Origin: Anaerolineales bacterium
GTDB lineage: Bacteria > Chloroflexota > Anaerolineae > Anaerolineales > Villigracilaceae
Direction: 5' to 3'
DNA length: 64,000 bases
Assembly (NCBI GenBank): GCA_016744335.1
Contig: JADGEO010000006.1
Span: 37,000 to 100,999, forward strand
The position numbers and the translations under genes are program-made. The notes under the pieces were generated by a model. The model was not told where the DNA came from. It saw only the letters and a program-made list of their open reading frames with translations, and did not search any database. This document shows positions 7,054 through 14,828 of the stretch, piece by piece (position 1 is the stretch's first letter; each line of letters opens with the position of its first letter).

Positions 7054-8724
7054 GTGTTAAGTTTGAAAAAAACAATCTATTCGAAATTGCAAAAACCGAG
7101 TGTCTTGGATAACAATATGGATTTCTACAATATCGCCGCTTCATTAGATGAATATGCAAAAAAAACTCCCTACCAAGTTGCTATTTATTTTCCGAGTGGG
7201 CGCTCAAAATATACGGCGTTGAGTTTCAAACAATTAGCCGAACTCAGCGACCAATATGCACACGGATTTGCCGATTACGGCATCACAAAAGGCGAGCAGA
7301 CATTGGTGATGATTCGTCCCTCGATAGATTTTATCGCGGTCGTTTTCGCCTTGATAAAAATTGGCGCAGTACCGATTTTGATTGACCCGGGCATGGGCAG
7401 AAAATCCTTTTTACAATGCGTGGCAGAAACCGAACCCGTAAATATGATTGGTATCCCCGCCGCACATATTTTGCAATTTTTCATCAGAAAACCTTTTGGA
7501 ACTGTGAAACGGCAGGTCACGGTCGGGAAGCGTCTTTTTTGGGGCGGAAAAGAATTGAGCGAGTTGAAATCGTCAAAAAGGTCGAAGTTTGAGGTAGAAA
7601 AAACGCTGACCACAGATGAAGCGGCAGTTGCCTTCACGTCAGGAAGCACGGGGATTCCGAAAGGCGTTATTTATGAGCAGGGGATGTTCAGGGCGCAAGT
7701 GGATTTGCTCAAAAACGCGATTGGAATCAGAGAAGGCGATATTGATTTGCCCGGGCTGTATATTTTTGCTTTATTCAATCCTGCACTTGGCGTAACGACC
7801 GTGATGCCCGATATGGACGCTACAAATCCCGCAAAGCTAAACCCCGCCTATCTCGTTGAAGCGATAGAAACCTTTGGCGTGACACATTCTGTTGGCTCGC
7901 CAACGATCTGGAAAATTGTGGGGAAATACTGCGAAGAAAAGAATTTAACGCTCAACTCCATGCAAAAGATATTGATGATGGGCGCACCTGTTCCCCCATC
8001 TTTAATTGGGCGATATGAAAAAATCATGCCCAATGGAGAAGTTTTCACACCTTTCGGTGCAACAGAAGCTATGCCCCTAACGCTAATTGACGGAAAAGAA
8101 ATTCTCGGAGAAATAGCCGATTTGAGCGACAAAGGCGCGGGGATGTGCGTGGGTAGAGTTTTGCCGGGGATTGATATTCGGGTTATCCAAAAAGATGATC
8201 GCCCCATCGCAAAATGGACTGATGCACAAAAATTGCCGCAAGGCGAGATTGGCGAAATAGTCGTCAAAGGCGCAGTCGTGACGCGTGAATATCTGCACAG
8301 ACCTGAGCAAACAGCCAATGCCAAAATTAAAGAAGGGGATGATATTTGGCATCGTATGGGCGATGTCGGCTATTTTGATGAGGCTGGGAGATTATGGTTT
8401 TGCGGCAGAAAAGCGCATATCGTTGAGACGGATGTGGGGACACTTTATCCCGTTCAGGTGGAGGCACTTTTTAATCAAATCGCTGGCGTTCATCGCACAG
8501 CGTTGGTTGAGAAAGGGAAAAAAGCTGTGCTGGTGATAGAGATGCAAAAAGATGTTGAGAGTATCGCTAAAAAAGACATCGCAGAAAAAGCACAGGGAAT
8601 TATTGAAGAAAATAATCTTTCAGAGAGTATTAGCGAAATACTATTTTTGGCAGATTTTCCTGTAGATTTACGTCATAATGCGAAGATTAAGCGTGAGGTG
8701 ATAGCGGGGATGGTTGGAGGATGA
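7054..8724 (+). CDS. oleC: OleC-like beta-lactone synthetase (AMP-forming ligase family)
   Basis: This 556-residue member of the acyl-adenylate ligase superfamily has the P-loop-like AFTSGSTGIPKGV, GATEAMP (motif A5) and GDVGYFDEAGRLWFCGR. The segments LIDPGMGR, GMFRAQVDLL and DLPGLYIFALFNP are characteristic of OleC, which converts beta-hydroxy acids to beta-lactones using ATP. OleB removes CO2 from the lactone. OleA and OleD, which make the hydroxy acid, are not in this window. The start is uncertain: GTG 7054 is given; TTG 7063 and ATG 7117 are alternatives. Confidence 0.88.
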   Translation: MLSLKKTIYSKLQKPSVLDNNMDFYNIAASLDEYAKKTPYQVAIYFPSGRSKYTALSFKQLAELSDQYAHGFADYGITKGEQTLVMIRPSIDFIAVVFALIKIGAVPILIDPGMGRKSFLQCVAETEPVNMIGIPAAHILQFFIRKPFGTVKRQVTVGKRLFWGGKELSELKSSKRSKFEVEKTLTTDEAAVAFTSGSTGIPKGVIYEQGMFRAQVDLLKNAIGIREGDIDLPGLYIFALFNPALGVTTVMPDMDATNPAKLNPAYLVEAIETFGVTHSVGSPTIWKIVGKYCEEKNLTLNSMQKILMMGAPVPPSLIGRYEKIMPNGEVFTPFGATEAMPLTLIDGKEILGEIADLSDKGAGMCVGRVLPGIDIRVIQKDDRPIAKWTDAQKLPQGEIGEIVVKGAVVTREYLHRPEQTANAKIKEGDDIWHRMGDVGYFDEAGRLWFCGRKAHIVETDVGTLYPVQVEALFNQIAGVHRTALVEKGKKAVLVIEMQKDVESIAKKDIAEKAQGIIEENNLSESISEILFLADFPVDLRHNAKIKREVIAGMVGG

Positions 8725-8844
8725 GGGTATAATATCATCTTGATGTCTTATTACTGGCGAAGCTCCCCTTTGATTTTGTTTCGGAGGAGAGTCTAAAATA
8801 GAGAGTGAGCGTAAATGTAATTTTGTAAATTAAAAGGAGTGGCA

Positions 8845-10815
8845 ATGAAAGCATCTGAGACAAAATTCCAAACAATTATTGAAGGCACACAACAATATGT
8901 GATTCCTTTATTTCAACGTGCATATAGTTGGGATAAAAAAGAGTGGGGTGTTTTATGGGATGATCTTGTTTATCTATCTGAAAATGATGAACCCAAAAGT
9001 CATTTTATCGGGTCAATTGTTACCATTCCAACTACATCAGTTCCTGAAGGTGTTGCAAAGTATTTGCTCATTGATGGGCAGCAACGAATCACAACTATTT
9101 TCATATTGCTAACTCTATTACGGGATGTATCTAAACAATTAAAACAAGAGGACTTAGCAGACGAAATCCATCAAACAATGTTGGTAAATTATTTTAAGAA
9201 GGGAGTTGATCATCAAAAATTACTACCAACTCAAGTGGATCGCTCTGTCTTTGAAAGCCTAATTAACGAAAATACAAATCCTGTGAATGGACGTATTCTT
9301 GGTTGCTATAATTTTTTTCAGCGTAAATTAAAACGAGAAATTATTGAGCCAGAAGTTCTATATAAAATTATCACGTCACGATTATCTGTAGTAAGTATCG
9401 TTTTGGATCAAGAAGATAATCCCCATCTCGTTTTTGAAAGCCTCAACGCCAAAGGGCGCGTATTAACACAATCGGATTTGATACGAAATTATTTTTTCAT
9501 GCGTATACATATTGATGAACAAGAAAAGATGTATATGAATCACTGGAAGCCGATGCAAATTAGCTTAGGCGATTCCCTGACAGAGTTTATTCGCCATTTT
9601 TTAATGCGTAATGGAACCATTGTTAATAAAAGCGATGTGTACTTTACATTAAAAGAAAGAATTGCTAATCGTAACGCTCTAAATGCCTTAAAAGAAATTG
9701 CTGATTTTGCAATATATTATCAAAAGCTCATCTCTTCTGAAAAAGAAGGTAATGCACTTTTAGAAACTGCGTTACTTCGTATTAATCGATTAGAGGTAAC
9801 AACAGCTTATCCTTTTTTGCTGAATTGTTATCATGATTATTCACAAGGTAATCTTACATCTAACGATTTTCTCGATATTGTTACAACGATCGAAAACTTC
9901 ATTGTTCGTCGATTTGTTTGTAATGTTCCTACAAATCAGCTTAATAAAATATTTCCTAATTTGTATGTACAGGCTCAACTTAAAGACGCAACAAATTTTG
10001 CGAATGGCGTTCACTTGGTACTACAAACTCGAAATTATCCTAAAGATTCCGAATTTAAAACCCGTTTAGTAGAGTCTAAACTGTATGGATCAGGGCATCG
10101 AGCTAATAAGACTAAATTTATTCTTGAAACACTAGAAGCTAAACATCATCATAAAGAGCAAGTTCCTTTTCATGAACTCACGATAGAACATATCATGCCG
10201 CAGACAGTATCTAATTGGTGGAAACAGCATCTCGGAGAAAGTTGGCAAACTGACTATGAATTATATTTACATACAATGGGGAACTTGACATTAACTGCTT
10301 ACAATGCTGAAATGTCTAACGATCCGTTTGATGAAAAACGTCAACGCCTAACTCAAAGTCATCTAGAGTTAAATAAGTATTTTTATAAAACCGAAAAATG
10401 GAACAAAGTAGAGATAGAAAAACGCGCAACTCTACTTGCGAGTGAAGCTATCGTAGTTTGGGGTTATTTTGGGGAAGAAGTTTTTCAGGACTTAACATCT
10501 GACACGGTTACAGGGAAAACACCCCGTGTCTTAACTATATTGAATCAGCAAATAGCAGTAGAATCTTGGCGTGATGTGCTTACAGAAACTCTTAATGTAA
10601 TAATTGATTTAGAGCCTGATTCGTTTGAGACTCTTACAGAAAAATATCCTCGCTTTGTTAGTGACAATCCAAATCGTTTTACACGCAATCGAAAATTAGA
10701 CAACGGTTATTTTGTAGAAGTGAATTTGTCAGCTAAATCTGTATATCAATTTTGTAATCAAGTTATTGAGACTTTAGAATTAAGTAGCGATGACTGGAAA
10801 ATAGAGACCCGATGA
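8845..10815 (+). CDS. DUF262/DUF1524 protein, GmrSD-like restriction enzyme
   Basis: This 656-residue single-chain protein joins an N-terminal DUF262 domain with a DUF1524 HNH domain. DUF262 shows YVIPLFQRAYSW (18-29) and DGQQRITT (77-84); DUF1524 shows TIEHIMPQT with the His of the HNH fold. GmrSD-type enzymes are NTP-dependent and cleave modified (for example glucosylated) phage DNA. A C-terminal region of about 150 residues has no motif I recognise. AAGGAG (8834-8839) precedes ATG 8845. The gene is clearly more AT-rich than its neighbours and stands alone, suggesting horizontal transfer. Its stop codon overlaps a tsaD-like relic. Confidence 0.87.
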   Translation: MKASETKFQTIIEGTQQYVIPLFQRAYSWDKKEWGVLWDDLVYLSENDEPKSHFIGSIVTIPTTSVPEGVAKYLLIDGQQRITTIFILLTLLRDVSKQLKQEDLADEIHQTMLVNYFKKGVDHQKLLPTQVDRSVFESLINENTNPVNGRILGCYNFFQRKLKREIIEPEVLYKIITSRLSVVSIVLDQEDNPHLVFESLNAKGRVLTQSDLIRNYFFMRIHIDEQEKMYMNHWKPMQISLGDSLTEFIRHFLMRNGTIVNKSDVYFTLKERIANRNALNALKEIADFAIYYQKLISSEKEGNALLETALLRINRLEVTTAYPFLLNCYHDYSQGNLTSNDFLDIVTTIENFIVRRFVCNVPTNQLNKIFPNLYVQAQLKDATNFANGVHLVLQTRNYPKDSEFKTRLVESKLYGSGHRANKTKFILETLEAKHHHKEQVPFHELTIEHIMPQTVSNWWKQHLGESWQTDYELYLHTMGNLTLTAYNAEMSNDPFDEKRQRLTQSHLELNKYFYKTEKWNKVEIEKRATLLASEAIVVWGYFGEEVFQDLTSDTVTGKTPRVLTILNQQIAVESWRDVLTETLNVIIDLEPDSFETLTEKYPRFVSDNPNRFTRNRKLDNGYFVEVNLSAKSVYQFCNQVIETLELSSDDWKIETR

Positions 10816-10880
10816 CCATAAGAATCCTCGCTATTGAAAGTCCCGCGATGAGATTGCTGCCTTTCTTGAAGATAAGAACC
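10812..10880 (+). pseudogene. Relic of the 5' end of tsaD
   Basis: The first 29 bases from ATG 10812 match the start of the intact tsaD gene (ATG 11396) apart from three substitutions, giving MTIRILAIES in both. After a small deletion the similarity continues as gatgag...cttgaagat (DE..AA.FLED versus DETACAILED). Similarity ends near 10880. The ATG shares bases with the stop codon of the DUF262 gene. It looks like the leading end of a related tsaD gene brought in together with the DUF262 gene. Confidence 0.75.
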
Positions 10881-10900
10881 ATTTGTAAAAGGAAAATCGT

Positions 10901-11386
10901 ATGAAAAAGACACTTCCTATCATTTTGGTATTTATATTCACCTTAGCCTGTAGTCTCGTTACGTCTCCCACTGTGCCGCAAGTGGACGAAGGATATATCG
11001 CTACAACGGTCGTATTGACCACAGAGGCAGTATTGACAGAAGTTGCTCCTCCTACAGTCCCGCCGCCACCAGCAATCCAAATTCTACCGACACTGACAGA
11101 CGAAGAAGCCATCCGCCAAGCATTGCTCACAAAACTGGGCTGGACAGCCGCAGAACTCGAGTTTTCGATGGGCGAAAACACCGGTATCGTTGCGAACGGA
11201 ACGGTTAAAAAAGTTGGTGATATGACGGGCGCGGCTTGGTTTGCGGGCAAAGACAGCGCAGGAAATTGGGCAATCGCCTATATTGGGCAAGGAATCCCTT
11301 ATTGCAGTGAAATTCAGGCTTTCACCTTTCCCTCTGACTGGATTTCGCATTGCATGGATGCTTCAGATAATGTTGTAGAACGATAG
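10901..11386 (+). CDS. Lipoprotein of unknown function
   Basis: This 161-residue protein has a lipoprotein signal peptide with lipobox LACS (Cys17), then a Thr/Val/Pro-rich linker to about residue 58 and a compact domain of about 100 residues containing KLGWTAAELEF and GAAWFAGKDSAGNW. I do not recognise the C-terminal domain; it may bind a ligand at the cell surface. ATG 10901 follows an AAAGGAAAA sequence. It sits between the tsaD relic and intact tsaD and could be part of the same transcription unit as tsaD. Confidence 0.7.
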   Translation: MKKTLPIILVFIFTLACSLVTSPTVPQVDEGYIATTVVLTTEAVLTEVAPPTVPPPPAIQILPTLTDEEAIRQALLTKLGWTAAELEFSMGENTGIVANGTVKKVGDMTGAAWFAGKDSAGNWAIAYIGQGIPYCSEIQAFTFPSDWISHCMDASDNVVER

Positions 11387-11395
11387 AGAAAAAAT

Positions 11396-12409
11396 ATGAC
11401 CATACGAATCCTAGCTATAGAAAGTTCCTGCGATGAGACCGCCTGCGCCATTCTCGAAGATGGTCGCGCTCTTCTCGCTTCTACTGTTGCCTCGCAAATG
11501 GAAATGCACGCTCGTTTTGGCGGCGTTTTTCCCGAGGTTGCCTCCCGCCAGCATGTGCTCAGCATCATGCCCGTGATAGAGCAAACTTTAGCGGATGCAC
11601 ATCTCACTTTATCGGATGTGGACGCTATCGCCGTGACGCGCGGACCCGGTTTAGCTGGCTCGCTGATAGTCGGCATGAACGCGGCGAAAGGTTTGGTGCT
11701 CGGTAGTGGGCATCCCTTCGTGGGCGTTAATCATCTCGAGGGGCATCTTTACTCTGCCTGGGTGCATGATGCAGACGAAGACGCACCCCCAGAACCGCAA
11801 TTCCCGCTCATGGCACTCCTCGTCTCAGGCGGACACTCCGAACTAAACCTGATGACTGGCCATCTCCAATATCAACGCCTCGGCGGGACTCTCGATGATG
11901 CCGCAGGAGAAGCCTTCGACAAAGTTGCCCGCATGTTGGGGTTGCCTTATCCTGGGGGACCCTCTATACAAAAAGTAGCCAAAGATGGCGACCCGACCGC
12001 GTTCAAATTCCCGCGCTCGTGGCTCGGAAAAAGTTATGATTTCTCATTCAGCGGGTTGAAAACTGCTGTTTTGCGAGAAGTCCAAAAGTTGAAGCAAAAA
12101 GGCGATTTGCCCGTAGCCGATTTAGCCGCCAGCTTCCAAGCCGCTGTGGTGGATGTGGTTTTCACGAAAACCATCAAAGCAGCGCGTGAATATGGTGCAA
12201 AAGAGATATTGGTCGCGGGTGGCGTTTCGGCAAACGCATCATTGCGAGAAACTTTCTTAGCGCAAGATGAATTCCCTGTCAATATCCCCAAACTTTCACT
12301 GTGCACTGATAATGCCGCCATGATTGCCGCGGCTGGCTATCAACGCTTTATGGCAGGTCAACGTGATGAGCTAGATTTAGATATTTTGCCCACTTGGCGG
12401 CTTTCGTGA
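11396..12409 (+). CDS. tsaD: tRNA N6-adenosine threonylcarbamoyltransferase
   Basis: This 337-residue TsaD/Kae1 protein shows IESSCDETA at the start (9-17), metal-binding histidines in VNHLEGHLYS (113 and 117), and FSGLKTAVLR and LVAGGVSAN further on. It transfers the threonylcarbamoyl group to A37 of ANN-decoding tRNAs together with TsaB and TsaE, which are not in this window. The length is normal. The downstream deacetylase gene overlaps its stop codon. A degraded copy of its first 60 bases lies about 580 bases upstream. Confidence 0.97.
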   Translation: MTIRILAIESSCDETACAILEDGRALLASTVASQMEMHARFGGVFPEVASRQHVLSIMPVIEQTLADAHLTLSDVDAIAVTRGPGLAGSLIVGMNAAKGLVLGSGHPFVGVNHLEGHLYSAWVHDADEDAPPEPQFPLMALLVSGGHSELNLMTGHLQYQRLGGTLDDAAGEAFDKVARMLGLPYPGGPSIQKVAKDGDPTAFKFPRSWLGKSYDFSFSGLKTAVLREVQKLKQKGDLPVADLAASFQAAVVDVVFTKTIKAAREYGAKEILVAGGVSANASLRETFLAQDEFPVNIPKLSLCTDNAAMIAAAGYQRFMAGQRDELDLDILPTWRLS

Positions 12410-13197
12410 AATCAAAAGATTTTACTCGCCGAGATTTCTTGAAGTTAAGCGGTGCGTCCATTGCCGCGGGGATGTTGGGTGTTCACGCACCACGCGTTTT
12501 GGCCGATAGCGGGCAAGCTGGTAGTTTTCAGGTATTTCGTCATGGGCGCAGAGACCAAGCTAAGGTCGCGTTGAGTTATGATGATTGTCATCTTGTCAAA
12601 AAATTGCAAGAGTTAGAGGAAATCCTGCGTGATTATCCTGATGCCCGTGTCACATTCTTCCCAACTGGTGAGGCTTTGCTTAAGACAAATGATAAGGACG
12701 CGGGGATTTGGCAACGTTTTATTGAGCAGGGGCACGAGATTGGGAGCCATACTTTTGACCATGTAAACCCTGGCATCCGATCAACGCCGAATTTGCTGGC
12801 AGATTATGCGAAATGGTTGGCGGCTCTTCATCAGGTGACAGAAAGCCGACCACAAGTGCGATTTGCGCGCCCTCCTTTCGGAAATTTAAGTCCCTCATAT
12901 CAGGAAATGTGTGTGGAGTATGGGCTGGTGGCTACGATGTGGTCGGCAAGTTGGGGCGGGGAGTTGGCGTTGGCGCAGAAGAATATCGAGGCGGTTGAAT
13001 ATGGAGATGTAGTTTTATTTCATGTTGGCTGGGGCGATGTAGATGCTAATACGCCTTTTGCGCTCTCTCTTTTGGAAGAACGTGGTATTCGTGCGGTGAC
13101 GATGTCTGAGTTGTATTTTGCTTCGGTGCATGAAGAAATTGGTGTGGGGAGTTGTGGGACGTTGGCTTTTGGTGGCGGACAGCGTTGTCCTGAATAA
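12406..13197 (+). CDS. Tat-exported polysaccharide deacetylase-like protein
   Basis: This 263-residue protein carries a twin-arginine signal (FTRRDFLKLSG) and a NodB-type domain. The first motif reads LSYDDCH instead of the usual TFDDGP. The second, HEIGSHTFDH, keeps the metal-binding His-x3-His, and RPPFGN matches the third. Such enzymes remove acetyl or similar groups from glycans outside the membrane. GTG 12406 overlaps the tsaD stop as GTGA, so the two are probably translationally coupled. The changed first motif makes the exact activity uncertain. Confidence 0.82.
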   Translation: MKSKDFTRRDFLKLSGASIAAGMLGVHAPRVLADSGQAGSFQVFRHGRRDQAKVALSYDDCHLVKKLQELEEILRDYPDARVTFFPTGEALLKTNDKDAGIWQRFIEQGHEIGSHTFDHVNPGIRSTPNLLADYAKWLAALHQVTESRPQVRFARPPFGNLSPSYQEMCVEYGLVATMWSASWGGELALAQKNIEAVEYGDVVLFHVGWGDVDANTPFALSLLEERGIRAVTMSELYFASVHEEIGVGSCGTLAFGGGQRCPE

Positions 13198-13250
13198 GCT
13201 CTGCTTCTAAAGGGCTTTCTGGTTTGAATATAAATAAATCAAATAATCGC

Positions 13251-13375
13251 TTGCGCATGGACGTAAACGTCCATGCGCAAGGCTAAAGCCTGCTAAAGCA
13301 GACTCTTCTCAGCCGACTTTAGTCGGGTTTAGCCCATTAGCACGGGCGTTAATTGCCCGTGTGGAGTTGGATTTA
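13251..13375. repeat. Palindromic intergenic repeats
   Basis: Bases 13251-13280 are a perfect palindrome with 14-base arms (ttgcgcatggacgt) and a 2-base centre. Imperfect pairs follow: ggctaaagcc / gtttagccc and cacgggcg / cgcccgtg type elements up to about 13375. They resemble the ctttagcc repeats at 24219-24330. Together with the small transcription unit at 13449-13642 they fill the gap between the deacetylase gene and pfkA. Confidence 0.7.
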
Positions 13376-13448
13376 TCCTCAAAACAAGAATAATCAGAAA
13401 TCTTGTTAGTACTTGAATAAAATAAGAGAAATCTTTACGTTTTCTCAT

Positions 13449-13477
13449 TTGACTTTCTTTTTGAATTATGCCATACT
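13449..13477 (+). promoter_or_regulatory. Sigma-70-type promoter of a small transcription unit
   Basis: TTGACT (13449-13454) and CATACT (13472-13477) are separated by exactly 17 bases. Transcription would begin near 13484, directly before a GCAGG-GTGA-CCTGC hairpin with a GNRA-type loop (13485-13498), which could stabilise the 5' end of the RNA. Confidence 0.6.
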
Positions 13478-13536
13478 GTTTCTAGCAGGGTGACCTGCCT
13501 TAAATTGCTATCCTATAAAAAGAGGAGGTGGTGCCT

Positions 13537-13590
13537 ATGAATGACAGAACCAGATTTAGTGCGACGGCATCCCTCCTTGATATTCAATAA
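13537..13590 (+). CDS. Candidate 17-residue peptide
   Basis: ATG 13537 is placed 8 bases after AGGAGG, and the product reads MNDRTRFSATASLLDIQ. The stop codon TAA (13588-13590) touches the right arm of a 14-bp stem whose left arm lies inside the coding region, so translation would open the hairpin. No homologue is known to me. The ideal ribosome binding site is the main support. Confidence 0.4.
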   Translation: MNDRTRFSATASLLDIQ

Positions 13591-13612
13591 GGATGCCGTC
13601 GCACGCAACAGA

Positions 13613-13642
13613 AAAGCCGCTCAGTAATGAGCGGCTTTTTTC
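13613..13642 (+). terminator. Rho-independent terminator
   Basis: AAAAGCCGCTC-agtaat-GAGCGGCTTTTTT forms a stable hairpin followed by a T run. It ends the small unit; on the other strand it could also serve pfkA, whose stop lies nearby at 13694. Confidence 0.85.
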
Positions 13643-13693
13643 TTTTAAAAAAGTTTACTGAAAAGTATTCTATGTGGCTTTAAGGTAAGTAAA

Positions 13694-14782
13694 TTATTTT
13701 TCGTCCCCAAAACAAATCCCTAAATCTCGCGCGGTGCGGACGGCATCTCCGTTTATGTTTACGCGTTTGGGCGTGGCGAGGGCTTCGGCGAGGGGAATGT
13801 CTACAACGTGCCCATTCTGCAAAGAGACCATGTGTCCAAATTTTCCCTGCGCGGCAAGACGAGTAGCGGCTGATCCGTATCGTGTAGCCAAAAAGCGGTC
13901 GTAAGGCGTTGGGCTTCCGCCACGTTGGATATGCCCTAATACGGTGACGCGCGTTTCTTGCTCGCTATGTTTTGCAATATAGTCGGAGACTTGTTGTCCA
14001 ATGCCGCCTAAGCGGGGGACATAAATTTCATTTCCGGCGCGCGAGTAGATTTGCTCGCCTTCAATAGATTTTGCGCCTTCGGAGACGGCTAAAATGCTGA
14101 AGTGTCTTCCGCTTTGAACACGGCGATTGATTTTATCGAGTATCGCTTTGTACCTAAAGGGGATTTCGGGGATAAGAATTACATCTGCTCCCCCAGCTAC
14201 CCCTGCATGAAGGGCGATGAAGCCCGCATCTCGCCCCATCAGTTCTAGTACCATAACGCGGTGATGTGATTCGGCGGTGGTGTGCAATTTGTCTATGGCT
14301 TCTGTAGCTGTTTCTAGGGCGGTATCAAAGCCAAAGGTAACTTCTGTGCCGCCTACATCGTTGTCGATGGTTTTGGGAACGCCAATGATAGGGACACCTT
14401 TTCTATAAAGTTCAAGGGCTATATTCAATGTCCCGTCACCGCCGATAACAATTAAGCCATCTAAATTTTGCTTTTTTATGGCTTCTATTACTTCATTGGA
14501 GGTGTCTATGATTACCTTTTCACCATCTCGTAGCACTTCACGCGCAAAGGGGTTTCCGCGATTTGCTGTGCCTAAAATAGTGCCGCCACGTGGCAAAATA
14601 CCACGGACTTCTTCGCGCCCTAGCGGGATAATTCCACCAGGAGCGAGAAAACCATCGTAGCCGTCTTTTAATCCAATTACTTCGCAATTATAGCTACGCA
14701 CGGCAGTTTTTACTGCGGCGCGTAATACTGCATTTAGACCAGGGGCATCGCCGCCACCGGTAAGTATGCCTAGCTTTTTCAT
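13694..14782 (-). CDS. pfkA: 6-phosphofructokinase
   Basis: This 362-residue phosphofructokinase phosphorylates fructose 6-phosphate in glycolysis. It has GILTGGGDAPGLN at the start, GGDGT at 114-118 and PKTIDND at 136-142. Classical ATP enzymes have Gly at both diagnostic positions, and PPi enzymes have Asp and Lys. Here the first is Gly (ATP type) and the second Lys137, the combination of so-called group III enzymes, so ATP is the likely phosphoryl donor but PPi is not excluded. The gene is monocistronic; a CCCCCTCTAGCTCCCCCC repeat lies just upstream. Confidence 0.94.
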   Translation of the reverse strand: MKKLGILTGGGDAPGLNAVLRAAVKTAVRSYNCEVIGLKDGYDGFLAPGGIIPLGREEVRGILPRGGTILGTANRGNPFAREVLRDGEKVIIDTSNEVIEAIKKQNLDGLIVIGGDGTLNIALELYRKGVPIIGVPKTIDNDVGGTEVTFGFDTALETATEAIDKLHTTAESHHRVMVLELMGRDAGFIALHAGVAGGADVILIPEIPFRYKAILDKINRRVQSGRHFSILAVSEGAKSIEGEQIYSRAGNEIYVPRLGGIGQQVSDYIAKHSEQETRVTVLGHIQRGGSPTPYDRFLATRYGSAATRLAAQGKFGHMVSLQNGHVVDIPLAEALATPKRVNINGDAVRTARDLGICFGDEK

Positions 14783-14828
14783 GGGTAACTCCTTTTGCCC
14801 CCCTCTAGCTCCCCCCTTATGGGGGCGT

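Larger units (their letters stand above)
13484..13642 (+). ncRNA. Small structured RNA or leader with short ORF
   Basis: A compact unit of about 160 bases lies here: promoter, a 5' hairpin with GNRA loop, a strong ribosome binding site (AGGAGG 13523-13528), a 17-codon ORF (13537-13590), a 14-bp perfect stem (13559-13572 with 13591-13604) and a rho-independent terminator. No larger gene follows on this strand. It may be a small messenger, a regulatory RNA, or both. I do not recognise it as a known RNA family. Confidence 0.5.
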
